The notes: generated by a model from the sequence alone, not told the origin. A stretch of DNA of 35,101 bases from Clostridia bacterium (GCA_017501175.1 JAFVXK010000032.1:1-35101), one strand, 5' to 3'. Positions 7,300 through 15,287 are shown, counted from the stretch's first letter. Made by a program: numbers and translations.

Positions 7300-9306
7300 T
7301 TATTTTTCCAAAGAGGTTAGGTAAAAGCTCGCAGGGCGCGATTCGAATTCGGGGGAATTCTCGTCAAGCTCGTATCTATTGCCGTTATCAAATATAAGCG
7401 CAAAGCCTCTGTCGCAAAGCTCGACCGACTTAATGGGAAATTCGGGCTCGTTTGTGGGATAGACGACGGTTACTACGCGGGCTTTTCCGCCCTTTTCGGT
7501 AAAAAGAACAGCGGGGGCGGGGAAATGCTCGGGCTCTTCGAGGGTTGGGGCGCGATTGGGACGCCAGCCAACGAAGCGGGGCTCTTTCTCTCCTATTTTA
7601 ATATTAGTCTTTGCCGTTGAGAGAAGCGTAAGCGTAACGCCGTCCGAGTGATGCGCCCTGACGCCATCTGTAAGCTCGGTTATAGGCTCAACTCCAAGCT
7701 GGAAAAGCACCTCATAGGTGTGCTCGACGTCGTCCTTTGGCGTGAGATTATCGACAATAACGAAGAAGGGCTTTGTCCCCTCGTATCCTTTTTTGTAGAA
7801 AATGACCTTGCGGCGATGGGTAACCGGGAGCAGATTTCTGCCGTATCCTGACGAATACTCACCCTCGCAGACGTCCAAATCCTCGGAAAAGCTCCAGGAA
7901 AGGTCCGACGGCTCCTTGAGAACCGAGGGGTCCCACTTGTGCGTTTTGCGCCTGTTTTGCCCCATGCGATCCACGAGCACGGTGTTGTGTCCGTAGGTGG
8001 AGATGACGAAATTGCGCATGGCCGAGGTATCATAGTTGTAGTTTCCGCTGTCCGAAAGGAGAGATTTTCCGTAGGCGTGAAGGTAAAATCCGAGCTTATC
8101 CTCGTGCGCGTGGGCTCTTCCGAAGGGAGCAGACTCGAAGAAGGAGCAAATGTCATTTTCACCCCAGCCCGTACGGGATATTGAAAAGCCGGAATAAGGC
8201 ATAGCCACCGAATTATATTCGGGAAGGTGTCCTTCCTTGCCGCCGCTAGCGAAATAATTTAACACGGGGTCGCCGTTTGCATAGTTAATCGCGCTTGCGG
8301 CAATATCCTTAACGACAAGCCTGTTTCCGTCGTTAAGACCAGGACAGTAGCCGTCTGGCAGCATGGTTTTAATATAGACGTGCGTCATTTCCATCACTAC
8401 CGTGCGCATATTCTCGGGAATTGTGATGTTGAGGTGATAAAGAAGGTTGAAATAGCCGAGATAGCTGTTCAATACGTGGCGGTGGTAACCGGTAGCGAGC
8501 TCACAATGAAATCCGTCGGGATAAATCTGCAAATCCAGCTGCTCATCAAATTTCATATGAGCGAACTCATGCCAATCGCGAGAATCCTTGAAAATGGGAT
8601 AAAGAAGCGCTATGTATGCAAGTCCGTTCATCTCCATTATAAGAGGATTGCCTACCGCATTGTAGAAGTTTCTTAGGCGGTAGCCGTGCTCCCAAATTGA
8701 GCGAATTATGTCAAGCCAAAGCTCTTCACTGATTGATGGAGAATCCAAAAAGGCAAATATTGCATAATTCCACGCTTTTTTCCATTCTGTTCCAAAACGC
8801 ATACCTGCCTCCAAGGCGCGCCACCAAGGAAGACAGCTAACCTCGTCGTTTTCCGGACATATTGCTTGGTCGAGCCAAGAGCGCATCATTTCGGAAAAGC
8901 GTTTTGCGTATTTTTCATCTCCCGTGAGGTAATACGCTGAGGCAAGAGTTAAAAATTCTCCGTGACGCGAGAGAACGAAGGGCCATTCCTTAAAATCGTT
9001 GTAGGTGGGATTCTTCGCCCAATCTATTACACCGTCCTCAAATTTATAGCGCATACCGAGAGGAGCGACCCACCCGAGAAGAATTTCGTCAGCAAAGGCG
9101 AGCTCGGCGTCCTTATCCTCGGGAACGAGATAGTCCTTTTCCAGCATAGCCGTGAGGTTTTTGCGAGCTATGTCCTTAAAGCCTACGACAAGAGCTCTGC
9201 GTGCTGAGGAAAAATCGCCGCCGCGGAATAGCTCCTCTGCCACTTTAAGCTCGGGGATTTCTGTGTTTAACTTCTCTAAAAACAGCTTTTCGTCGGATAA
9301 AAGCAA
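7300..9306 (-). CDS. heparinase II/III-like family protein (probable polysaccharide lyase)
   Basis: A 668-residue protein of the heparinase II/III superfamily, whose studied members break uronic-acid glycans such as heparin or alginate by beta-elimination. The N-terminal half is an alpha/alpha-toroid-like region (YPDGFHCELATGYHRHVLN near the middle). The C-terminal half holds the heparinase_II_III motifs: RAHAHEDKLGFYLHAYGKSLLSDSGNYNY, then ISTYGHNTVLVDR, with the His and Tyr residues expected in the active region. An in-frame ATG at 9399 would overlap the upstream gene by 53 nt. I chose the TTG at 9306 because AAGGAG stands 8 nt before it and the domain begins right after. No signal peptide is seen, so it probably acts on imported oligosaccharides. 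Third from the promoter-distal end of the operon by order is wrong for this gene: it is fourth of five. The substrate is unknown. Confidence 0.85.
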   Translation of the reverse strand: MLLSDEKLFLEKLNTEIPELKVAEELFRGGDFSSARRALVVGFKDIARKNLTAMLEKDYLVPEDKDAELAFADEILLGWVAPLGMRYKFEDGVIDWAKNPTYNDFKEWPFVLSRHGEFLTLASAYYLTGDEKYAKRFSEMMRSWLDQAICPENDEVSCLPWWRALEAGMRFGTEWKKAWNYAIFAFLDSPSISEELWLDIIRSIWEHGYRLRNFYNAVGNPLIMEMNGLAYIALLYPIFKDSRDWHEFAHMKFDEQLDLQIYPDGFHCELATGYHRHVLNSYLGYFNLLYHLNITIPENMRTVVMEMTHVYIKTMLPDGYCPGLNDGNRLVVKDIAASAINYANGDPVLNYFASGGKEGHLPEYNSVAMPYSGFSISRTGWGENDICSFFESAPFGRAHAHEDKLGFYLHAYGKSLLSDSGNYNYDTSAMRNFVISTYGHNTVLVDRMGQNRRKTHKWDPSVLKEPSDLSWSFSEDLDVCEGEYSSGYGRNLLPVTHRRKVIFYKKGYEGTKPFFVIVDNLTPKDDVEHTYEVLFQLGVEPITELTDGVRAHHSDGVTLTLLSTAKTNIKIGEKEPRFVGWRPNRAPTLEEPEHFPAPAVLFTEKGGKARVVTVVYPTNEPEFPIKSVELCDRGFALIFDNGNRYELDENSPEFESRPASFYLTSLEK

Positions 9307-9346
9307 TGGTATTTCTCCTTTTTGAATTCTTAAATTCCGAAGCAGG

Positions 9347-11224
9347 TTATTTGACCTTTTTGCTGATTTTTTGATTGTACTTGTTCCACGCGCGCTCAAA
9401 CCAAAGCTCGCGCTCGGGGATAGGACGGACGGGGACGCATTTGATTTCCTCGCTGTTTGCGACGACTACCTTTTCTCTGCCCTCGGTCATCTCGGGAAGA
9501 GGGCATCTCTCCATAAAATCTCCGCCGTTTGTGACAAAGGCAGAGCCACGCGAGCCGAAGCTTTCGGCGGTGTAGAGAATAGCCGAGCCGATTATGTGCT
9601 GCATCTTGATAATGTCGAGGTTTTTATAAAGGTGGGGAATATCAATAGGAGTCTTCCACTTGTTATCCTCGGTGAATTTTGCGAGGTCTTCGGCGATAGC
9701 CTTGACGCTCTTTTTCATATCGGGAAGTGAGCGCAGGAATGCAAAATTCTTGCTCATTCTCTTCTGATACTCCTCGCGCTTTGCTATGAGTGTTGCCTCG
9801 TTGCCCCTCGTAGCCTCGATAAATTCCTCTTCTGCCTTGATAGCCTCTTCGAGAATAGAGGAATAGTTTTCGGAAACGCGGTTGTCTGCCTCATAGGCGA
9901 TATGGGTTGCGGCTCTGAGGCTTCCTACCTGACAGGAGTTAAGAGCGCTTCCGCCCGGGCGGAATATTCCGAGTGAGCCTGCTGCCTCACCCGCCGCGTA
10001 AAGACCCTTGACCGAGGTCTGCCAATTCGCGTCAATTCTGATACCGCCGTTGTTGTGCTGGGCGCATACCGCGATGCGAAGGGGCTCTTTTGTGATGTCG
10101 ATTCCGTTCGTGCGATAGAGAGCTATCGCGCCGGGGTTCATCTTCTCGAGTCTTGCGATGGGAGTGGGGAGAAGGGCGTCGGAGTTTTTGAGATACTCGT
10201 AGGACACCGGGTCAAGCGAGGAGAAGTCAGCCGTAATTCCGGTGGGCTCGCGGCGGAAGTCCATATACACATCTCTCTCGAGAATAACGCTCTCGCGGTA
10301 AACGATGAGGTCTATGTAGGACGAGCCGTGTATCTTTCGGACGTCAAAGGGCCACTCGTAGCCCTTGAGGAATATGTTTTTAATAGCTTCGGCGGGGTCG
10401 TCGAAGTAGTCGAGAAGGAACTCGTGCTCAACGCCTTCCTTGTCTATTGAGATATATCTCGGAAGCACCTGCTGATAAGTGCCCGAAACGTTCCATCTGA
10501 AATCGGTTGAGGCAAGACCGTACTGCCACTCCGAAAGGTTGCTGAAATCTGCTCCCGCATCAAGTGCAAGCGAGGAGTTGCCCGTGTGTCCGAGAGGGTA
10601 AACGCTGTCAAAATAAACCGACGCAGGACCGCCGGTTGCGATTATGACGTAGGGCGTTTTTATAGCCACAAACTCGACACGGGTGGCACTTTTGTTGTCT
10701 ATTGCGAGGATTCCGGTAACTTTGCCGGCGTCTGTCAGAACGCGTATTGCCTGTACACCGTCGAGGACGGTGATGCCCTTTTTCTCAACCGCCGCCTCAA
10801 GCACCTCTGTCATCTTTTTAGAGGTGTAAGGGCCTATCGAGGTCGCGCGTGAGCAGGGGTCGTGGTCGGTTTTGTATCCGACAAATTCACCGTATTCGTT
10901 GGTAGGGAAGTTAACGCCGAGTCCCGCGAGCTTCATAAAGCATCTCGCCGAGTCTGCCGCCTCTGCAAGAGCAACGTCGCCGTCCATAGCTCCGCCCTCG
11001 AAGAGAGTCTTTGCCATTCCGAGCACGCTGTCGGGCGCGTCGCCGGCAAGAGAGAGCTTGTAGTAGGTCTGCTTGTCGCTACCCGTGTTACGCGAAGTGC
11101 CTGTTTTTACACCCTCGGTGATGATAGCTACGTTAGTCACGCCGAGGTCGTAGAGCCAGTCGGCTGCGTTATATCCCGCACAGCCCGTTCCGATAACCAC
11201 CGCGTCAAATTCAAAATTTTTCAT
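9347..11224 (-). CDS. FAD-dependent oxidoreductase, fumarate reductase flavoprotein-like
   Basis: A 625-residue flavoprotein of the succinate dehydrogenase/fumarate reductase flavoprotein superfamily. The dinucleotide-binding motif GTGCAG follows the first beta strand (FDAVVIGTGCAGYNAADWL). The substrate-side motif QHNNGGIRID and the C-terminal FAD segment GLYAAGEAAGSLGIFRPGGSALNSCQVGSLRAA are both present. The protein ends in a helical region, like the flavoprotein C-terminus of that family. No haem motif, Tat signal or partner iron-sulfur or membrane subunit is encoded nearby, so it is not a normal respiratory complex. A start 30 nt upstream is in frame, but GGAG lies 6 nt before the chosen ATG. 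Its neighbours (SDR, OYE-like, lyase-like) suggest a soluble enzyme that oxidises or reduces a small organic substrate. Which one is not known. Confidence 0.88.
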   Translation of the reverse strand: MKNFEFDAVVIGTGCAGYNAADWLYDLGVTNVAIITEGVKTGTSRNTGSDKQTYYKLSLAGDAPDSVLGMAKTLFEGGAMDGDVALAEAADSARCFMKLAGLGVNFPTNEYGEFVGYKTDHDPCSRATSIGPYTSKKMTEVLEAAVEKKGITVLDGVQAIRVLTDAGKVTGILAIDNKSATRVEFVAIKTPYVIIATGGPASVYFDSVYPLGHTGNSSLALDAGADFSNLSEWQYGLASTDFRWNVSGTYQQVLPRYISIDKEGVEHEFLLDYFDDPAEAIKNIFLKGYEWPFDVRKIHGSSYIDLIVYRESVILERDVYMDFRREPTGITADFSSLDPVSYEYLKNSDALLPTPIARLEKMNPGAIALYRTNGIDITKEPLRIAVCAQHNNGGIRIDANWQTSVKGLYAAGEAAGSLGIFRPGGSALNSCQVGSLRAATHIAYEADNRVSENYSSILEEAIKAEEEFIEATRGNEATLIAKREEYQKRMSKNFAFLRSLPDMKKSVKAIAEDLAKFTEDNKWKTPIDIPHLYKNLDIIKMQHIIGSAILYTAESFGSRGSAFVTNGGDFMERCPLPEMTEGREKVVVANSEEIKCVPVRPIPERELWFERAWNKYNQKISKKVK

Positions 11225-11294
11225 ATAATCTCCAAAGTAAACTTTAGTTTGCATTTTGATGGATTTGCCTCGGCGTCAGCCTCGGCGCGCGAAA

Positions 11295-12029
11295 TTAAAG
11301 TCTGCGAATGTGGAAGCCGCCGTCGGCGTTAAGAACAGTGCCCGTGCCGAAGTCGATAAGTCCGCTTGCCGCGGCGAGAACGCACTTTGCAACGTCCTCG
11401 GGAGTACCCCAGCGCTTGATAGGAGTGAGTCCCTCGGAGATGAGCTTCTCGTACTTTGCCGACACGACGTCGGTCATAGGAGTCTTGATAATTCCGGGAC
11501 GAACCTCGAAAACGGGGATTTCGTACTCTGCGAGCTTGTCTGCAAAGAGAAGCGTCGTCATCGAAACGCCTGCCTTTGAGATGCAGTATTCACCGCGCGA
11601 GGTCGATGAGGTGTAGCTCGAGTTGGACGCGATGTTGACAATTCTCGGCGAGTAGTCCTCGATGCCCTTCGACTGATATCCTATCATAAGATTTGCGAAG
11701 GTCTGGCACATAAAGAACGTGCCCTTGGTGTTAATTCCAACTACTCTGTCAAAGCTCTCCTCGGTGGTTTCGAGTACGTCGAGTCTGACCTTACAGGCAA
11801 CGCCCGCGTTGTTTACAAGAAGGTCGAGCCTGCCGTATTTTTTGTCAACGAAATCGGCAAGTGCCGCCCTATCCTCTGCCTTTGAAATATCGCATTTGCA
11901 GTAAACCTCGCCCTCCATCTCGGAATGAACGTCGGAATATATTACCTCGTAGCCCGAGGTCTTGAGAAGGTCGGCAATTCCCTTGCCGATGCCCTGATAC
12001 GCGCCTGTAACCAATGCAACCTTTTTCAT
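11295..12029 (-). CDS. SDR-family NAD(P)-dependent dehydrogenase
   Basis: A 244-residue classical short-chain dehydrogenase/reductase. The Rossmann motif TGAYQGIG is at residues 8-15 and NNAG at 73-76. The catalytic Tyr148 and Lys152 are in YCISK, with Ser135 at the expected place. Asp33 at the end of the second beta strand is typical of NAD(H)-preferring members. Many relatives are annotated as 3-ketoacyl-ACP reductase by default, but no fatty-acid genes are nearby. The operon context fits oxidation or reduction of a sugar, uronate or other hydroxyl/keto group. AAAGGAG stands 7 nt before the ATG. It is the second gene of the operon, 25 nt after the OYE-like gene. Confidence 0.92.
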   Translation of the reverse strand: MKKVALVTGAYQGIGKGIADLLKTSGYEVIYSDVHSEMEGEVYCKCDISKAEDRAALADFVDKKYGRLDLLVNNAGVACKVRLDVLETTEESFDRVVGINTKGTFFMCQTFANLMIGYQSKGIEDYSPRIVNIASNSSYTSSTSRGEYCISKAGVSMTTLLFADKLAEYEIPVFEVRPGIIKTPMTDVVSAKYEKLISEGLTPIKRWGTPEDVAKCVLAAASGLIDFGTGTVLNADGGFHIRRL

Positions 12030-12054
12030 AATATTTCTCCTTTAATTGTATTAT

Positions 12055-13257
12055 TTATTTGCCGAGGACCTTTTCCTCGTGAAGCTTTTTATAGTAGGAG
12101 TTGAACACCGCACACCCGCTGACGCACTTCGCACGCATAAGCTCGGTACACTTTGAGCAGGCAACGCAGCATTTCTTCGGGTCGAATTTTCCTTCGAGAT
12201 AGTCGCGGTAGAGCATAGGATACGCGAGGCTCACTCTGCCGTAGCCTACGAAATCCGCCTTACCGCTCGAGATAAGCTCCTCTGATTTTTCCATGAGCTC
12301 TTTGCGATAGTAGGAAAGTCCCGACGCAACGAGCGGAAGATTTGGAAATTTCTCCTTTAGGTGCTCCTCGACCTGCTCAAAGCGCATAAGACCTGCCATA
12401 GCAGGCTCGGGAGCAACGTAAGCACCCTTTTTGAAGGGGCGGTTGATGTGAGGATTGTAGTATGGATTTCCTATCGTGAGATTGAGCATCTCAACACCCG
12501 CCTCAATGAGCCGCTCTATCAGCATATCTGCTTCGGTGAGGTCGAGCTCACCGTCGGGCGTTGTGCCAAATCCGTTCGGGTAGGCAACCATATCGCTGAC
12601 GCCGAGGCGTGTAACTACTGCAAAATCCTCGGGCACGGCGGACTTTACGGCGCGAACCGAATTAAGATAAAGCCTCGTTCTGTTCTCAAACGAGCCGCCG
12701 TATCGTCCCTCGCGGTTGAATGCGGAGAGAAGCTCTTGGAAAAGGTAGCCGTGGCGGCTCTTTACGTCAACTCCGTCAAAGCCCGCTTCAATTGCAAGAA
12801 GCGCGGATTTTACGTAGAGAGCGGGTACCGTGTCGAGATATTCGTCGGACACGACGTTGTCGTCGGTGACAGGACGCCTCTCCTCATAAACCGAGTTTCG
12901 ATAGGCAATCATCGGAACGATGCTCTGTCTGCCCGAGTGGGTGAGCTGAAGCACCATAAAGGGTTCTATTCCGCACTCTGCCTTTGCCGTCCTACGCATA
13001 TCGTCGACGAGCTTTTTGAAGGCGGGAAGATTCTCCTCGGTCAAACGAAGCTGACCCTTGTTGGTTCTTCCCTCGGGGCAGACGGCGCACGCCTCGAACC
13101 AGATAAGTCCCACACCCGAGCGCGCCGCCTTCATATACTTGTCTACGGTGAGCTCGCTCGGTGAGCCGTCCTCAAGGCAGTCACAGCCCTCCATAGGCTG
13201 AAATACGGCTCGGTTGGGAATGATTTTATTCTTGAAGATATAAGAAGATGATAGCAT
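12055..13257 (-). CDS. NADH:flavin oxidoreductase (Old Yellow Enzyme family) with C-terminal cysteine cluster
   Basis: A 400-residue FMN-binding TIM barrel of the OYE/NADH:flavin oxidoreductase family, which reduces activated C=C bonds and includes dienoyl-CoA and bile-acid enzymes. Family motifs are IPNRAVFQPMEG, LQLTHSGRQ, and the long segment RHGYLFQELLSAFNREGRYGGSFENRTR. LVASG and FVGYGR mark the phosphate-binding end of the barrel. Unlike two-domain enoate reductases it stops after the barrel, but six cysteines (363, 364, 367, 370, 378, 382) are packed in its tail, suggesting an iron-sulfur cluster. The longest ORF starts at 13362 and covers the promoter. GGAG stands 6 nt before the chosen ATG. 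It is the first gene of the operon. Confidence 0.9.
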   Translation of the reverse strand: MLSSSYIFKNKIIPNRAVFQPMEGCDCLEDGSPSELTVDKYMKAARSGVGLIWFEACAVCPEGRTNKGQLRLTEENLPAFKKLVDDMRRTAKAECGIEPFMVLQLTHSGRQSIVPMIAYRNSVYEERRPVTDDNVVSDEYLDTVPALYVKSALLAIEAGFDGVDVKSRHGYLFQELLSAFNREGRYGGSFENRTRLYLNSVRAVKSAVPEDFAVVTRLGVSDMVAYPNGFGTTPDGELDLTEADMLIERLIEAGVEMLNLTIGNPYYNPHINRPFKKGAYVAPEPAMAGLMRFEQVEEHLKEKFPNLPLVASGLSYYRKELMEKSEELISSGKADFVGYGRVSLAYPMLYRDYLEGKFDPKKCCVACSKCTELMRAKCVSGCAVFNSYYKKLHEEKVLGK

Positions 13258-13297
13258 GTTTTTCTCCGAGTGTATGTGTTTTTTGTTTTTCAACAAC

Positions 13298-13326
13298 ATT
13301 TTATCATAAGAAAAGAGTAAAAACAA
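13298..13326 (-). promoter_or_regulatory. promoter of the redox/lyase operon
   Basis: Minus strand: TTGTTT (13326-13321), 17 nt, TAAAAT (13303-13298), with TGA before the -10 box. Transcription would start about 30 nt upstream of the OYE-like gene. The 12-mer TTATGATAAAAT containing this -10 box recurs in the divergent promoter. Confidence 0.75.
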
Positions 13327-13347
13327 TATCTTTTTTTGCATAAAACA

Positions 13348-13376
13348 TTGCCATTCTTGCAAAGTTATGATAAAAT
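13348..13376 (+). promoter_or_regulatory. promoter of the araC-type regulator
   Basis: TTGCCA (13348-13353), 17 nt, TAAAAT (13371-13376), with TGA before the -10 box. It faces away from the operon promoter; the two -35 boxes are about 20 nt apart, so a regulator bound between them could act on both. Confidence 0.78.
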
Positions 13377-13402
13377 ATAATAAAAACTTAACGGAGAGGG
13401 AA

Positions 13403-14191
13403 ATGAAGACGGTTTACGAGAGCGATGGCTACCAATGTGTTTTAAGGGACGGTTTTTCCGACGCAGACACCCTGCACGAAAGGCACTGCCACCCCTTTTA
13501 TGAAATAATAATGGTAGTAAGCGGTAAAATAGTTATAAATATAGAAAATCGCAGATTTACCGTTTCTGCCGGAGATGCTGTATTTATCAATCCCGCGGAA
13601 TACCATAGAATTTCATCGTTTGACGGCGAGGAGTATCGCAGATTTACCCTACTTTTCGAGAAAAGTCTGATACCATCGGCAATAAGAGACACGCTTCTTC
13701 TGAAAACCGCGAAAAATCCGGTTACCTGCCACGCAGAAATGCCCGCCCTGATGTCGCGTCTTGAGAGTGCGGTTACGAGCGAGGATACCGCGGCATACGC
13801 ACCGCTTATAGACGCCCTTGTCGTTCAGCTTTTCTATACGATACTTGCCGGCGATTTTCTTCCCGAGGACGAAAACGACCTGCGCTTGCAGAAGATGCTT
13901 GAGTATATATCTCAGCACGAAACCGAGAAAATAACGCTTTCCGACGTTGCTTCTTACGCATTCATATCCGAATCCGCCGTTTGCCACATTTTCAAGAGCA
14001 AAATGAAGGTCTCCTTTAAGCAATACGTTTTGCAAAAAAAGATAGCTCACGCCGCGGCGTTAATCAGAGGCGGAGCGTCGGCGGCAGAGGCATCGAGAAT
14101 AGTAGGATATCAAAACTATGCGAGCTTTTTCAAAATCTACAAGAAGCTTTCCTACGAGCTTCCGTCGGAGCGCAAAGAAAAAAACAAGTAA
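13403..14191 (+). CDS. AraC-family transcriptional regulator
   Basis: A 262-residue regulator with an N-terminal cupin sensor domain (HERHCHPFYEIIMVVSG near residues 25-41, GDAVFINPAEYHRI at 57-70) and two C-terminal helix-turn-helix motifs (ITLSDVASYAFISESAVCHIFKSK, then ASRIVGYQNYASFFKIYKKL). Such proteins bind a sugar or similar ligand in the cupin and usually activate nearby catabolic genes. The gene is divergent from the OYE-SDR-flavoprotein-lyase-isomerase operon, so that operon is its probable target. An in-frame ATG at 13367 overlaps the promoter. GGAG lies 6 nt before the chosen ATG and decides the start. Confidence 0.92.
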   Translation: MKTVYESDGYQCVLRDGFSDADTLHERHCHPFYEIIMVVSGKIVINIENRRFTVSAGDAVFINPAEYHRISSFDGEEYRRFTLLFEKSLIPSAIRDTLLLKTAKNPVTCHAEMPALMSRLESAVTSEDTAAYAPLIDALVVQLFYTILAGDFLPEDENDLRLQKMLEYISQHETEKITLSDVASYAFISESAVCHIFKSKMKVSFKQYVLQKKIAHAAALIRGGASAAEASRIVGYQNYASFFKIYKKLSYELPSERKEKNK

Positions 14192-14228
14192 AGTAAAAAG
14201 CAGAGGAACGCTTTGGCGCACCTGCGAT

Positions 14229-14249
14229 AAAGCAGATATGCTTTTATTT
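14229..14249 (+). terminator. weak terminator after the araC-type gene
   Basis: AAAGCA and TGCTTT form a 6-bp stem with a GATA loop, followed by TATTT. The stem is AT-rich and short, so this is a tentative call. Confidence 0.35.
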
Positions 14250-14283
14250 CCCGTAAACATTGATAAAATTGTAAGGGTTAGTA

Positions 14284-14312
14284 TTGAACGATTGTTGGTT
14301 TTGTGATATAAT
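14284..14312 (+). promoter_or_regulatory. promoter of the 141-residue orphan gene
   Basis: TTGAAC (14284-14289), 17 nt, TATAAT (14307-14312), preceded by TGA. The predicted transcript starts about 28 nt before the ATG. Confidence 0.8.
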
Positions 14313-14347
14313 AAACCAAAATAGTTCTTTTGTGGAGATGGAGAAAT

Positions 14348-14773
14348 ATGCGTTGTATCGATGATGTTCAAAATTCAATGAAAGTTTTGACGGAAAGAAA
14401 AATATGCTATTATCAAAGAGATGGTTCTTTTCGCAGCGAAGAAATCCTTAATGAAAATAATTTGGGTAATATCAATGGAATGATGGTAAAATGTCATATG
14501 AAAAACGGCTCTGTGCAGATTGGATTCGCGGATCCGTACAGAGTTCACAGTCAATCAGAATTTACCGGCCAAGTGAAAGATATTATTTACTTGTGGACAT
14601 GGGATAACATAGACGAAACTACACATCAATTGGTTGGAACGGAAGATGACAAATACAGCCAAACATATGTTCCCGTAAAAATCAAGTATATTACTCAAAT
14701 AGATGCTATTGTATTTTCTAATCCTCGATGGGGTGGATTGCTGACTAACAAGTTCTTTATTGATGAAAAGTAA
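14348..14773 (+). CDS. hypothetical protein, AT-rich orphan
   Basis: I do not recognise this 141-residue protein. It has no signal peptide or membrane segment. It reads as a small soluble, beta-rich protein: alternating hydrophobic strands such as GMMVKCHMKNGSVQIGF, KDIIYLWTW and YVPVKIKYITQIDAIVF suggest a compact barrel- or SH3-like fold. The chosen ATG has GGAG 4 nt upstream; another in-frame ATG 18 nt earlier lacks such a site. The gene has its own strong promoter and a clean terminator, so it is a real transcription unit. It is richer in A and T than its neighbours and uses AT-ending codons freely, and repeats lie just downstream. These signs fit acquisition by transfer, but that is inference. 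Confidence 0.7.
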   Translation: MRCIDDVQNSMKVLTERKICYYQRDGSFRSEEILNENNLGNINGMMVKCHMKNGSVQIGFADPYRVHSQSEFTGQVKDIIYLWTWDNIDETTHQLVGTEDDKYSQTYVPVKIKYITQIDAIVFSNPRWGGLLTNKFFIDEK

Positions 14774-14819
14774 GTTCATGCGAAACAATGACCTAAAATA
14801 ATTGAACAAATTAGCTATG

Positions 14820-14850
14820 AGGTCGTGCAAAAAGCACGACCTTGTTTTGC
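14820..14850 (+). terminator. terminator of the orphan gene
   Basis: AGGTCGTGC pairs with GCACGACCT around an AAAAA loop and is followed by TGTTTTGCTTTTG. A strong stem, 47 nt after the stop codon. Confidence 0.82.
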
Positions 14851-14914
14851 TTTTGTGTCCACAAAAGCAGTGCTTGTCAGGAAAAGAAGACGGACTTTTG
14901 GGGCGCACAGACCA

Positions 14915-15052
14915 AAGGCTCCCTCCGGGAGGGAGCTCCCGACGGAGTCGGGTGAGGGAGAGCGCGTTACGATAGAATTAGTACAAATTCAAGGTTGCGC
15001 GGGCTCCTTCCGTCACGGCTTCGCCGTGCCACCTTCCTCCCGGAGGAAGGCT
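14915..15052. repeat. composite inverted repeat, MITE-like
   Basis: Two related hairpin blocks face each other across a spacer of about 40 nt. The left block contains CTCCCTCCGGGAGGGAG (14919-14935) and CCCGACGGAGTCGGG (14938-14952). The right block, in opposite orientation, contains CACGGCTTCGCCGTG (15014-15028) and a 9-bp-arm palindrome at 15032-15050. The rest of the gene-free stretch 14774-15287 holds the terminators at 14820 and 15119, a cruciform at 15156 and a hairpin at 15241. The layout matches the small non-coding repeats scattered in many Clostridia genomes; no transposase is here. Confidence 0.72.
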
Positions 15053-15118
15053 ATGCTACCGCCCGACAGTACACCTAAAAGGTGTAACACACTATACCTT
15101 GCGGGGCAAGGCGTGTGA

Positions 15119-15151
15119 AAAAGGACAGAGACGAAAAATCTCTGTCCTTTT
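15119..15151. terminator. strong hairpin with flanking A and T runs
   Basis: A 13-bp perfect stem (AAAAGGACAGAGA and TCTCTGTCCTTTT) with a 7-nt loop. A-run on one side and T-run on the other make it a possible terminator in both directions. It lies between the two repeat elements, so it may be part of the mobile repeat rather than belong to a gene. Confidence 0.65.
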
Positions 15152-15155
15152 GTAA

Positions 15156-15205
15156 TGTAGGGGCGTTCATTGAACGCCCGCGGGCGACCACTGGTCTCCC
15201 CTACA
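15156..15205. repeat. 50-bp cruciform repeat
   Basis: Outer arms TGTAGGGG and CCCCTACA enclose two hairpins: GGGCGTTCA-TT-GAACGCCC and GGGCGACCA-C-TGGTCTCCC (one mismatch). The three-way shape recalls a tRNA-like fold but has no anticodon arm or CCA. It resembles a repeat type common between genes in Clostridia. Confidence 0.68.
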
Positions 15206-15240
15206 AATTTGTTTTTTATGGTAGGTAAAACCTGCTTTAT

Positions 15241-15265
15241 GGAAGGCACTCCTTCCTCTGCTTTT
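15241..15265. other. short hairpin before the membrane protein gene end
   Basis: GGAAGG and CCTTCC form a 6-bp stem with a CACT loop, followed by TCTGCTTTTT on the plus strand. It could end plus-strand transcripts from the repeat region. It lies 31 nt past the stop codon of the minus-strand membrane protein gene. Confidence 0.35.
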
Positions 15266-15287
15266 TATTATTTACGGTCATTACGTA

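Noticed and set aside
9307..9399. N-terminal extension of the heparinase-like protein to 9399
   Set aside because: It would overlap the upstream flavoprotein gene by 53 nt and has no ribosome site, while the TTG at 9306 has AAGGAG at good distance.
9347..11224. Respiratory fumarate reductase
   Set aside because: No iron-sulfur subunit, membrane anchor, haem motif or export signal is encoded with it.
14915..15052. CRISPR array
   Set aside because: The hairpins are inverted, not evenly spaced direct repeats, and no cas genes are present.
15156..15205. tRNA or tRNA-like gene
   Set aside because: The outer stem and two hairpins resemble a cloverleaf, but it is only 50 nt and has no anticodon loop, T-loop TTCGA or CCA end.
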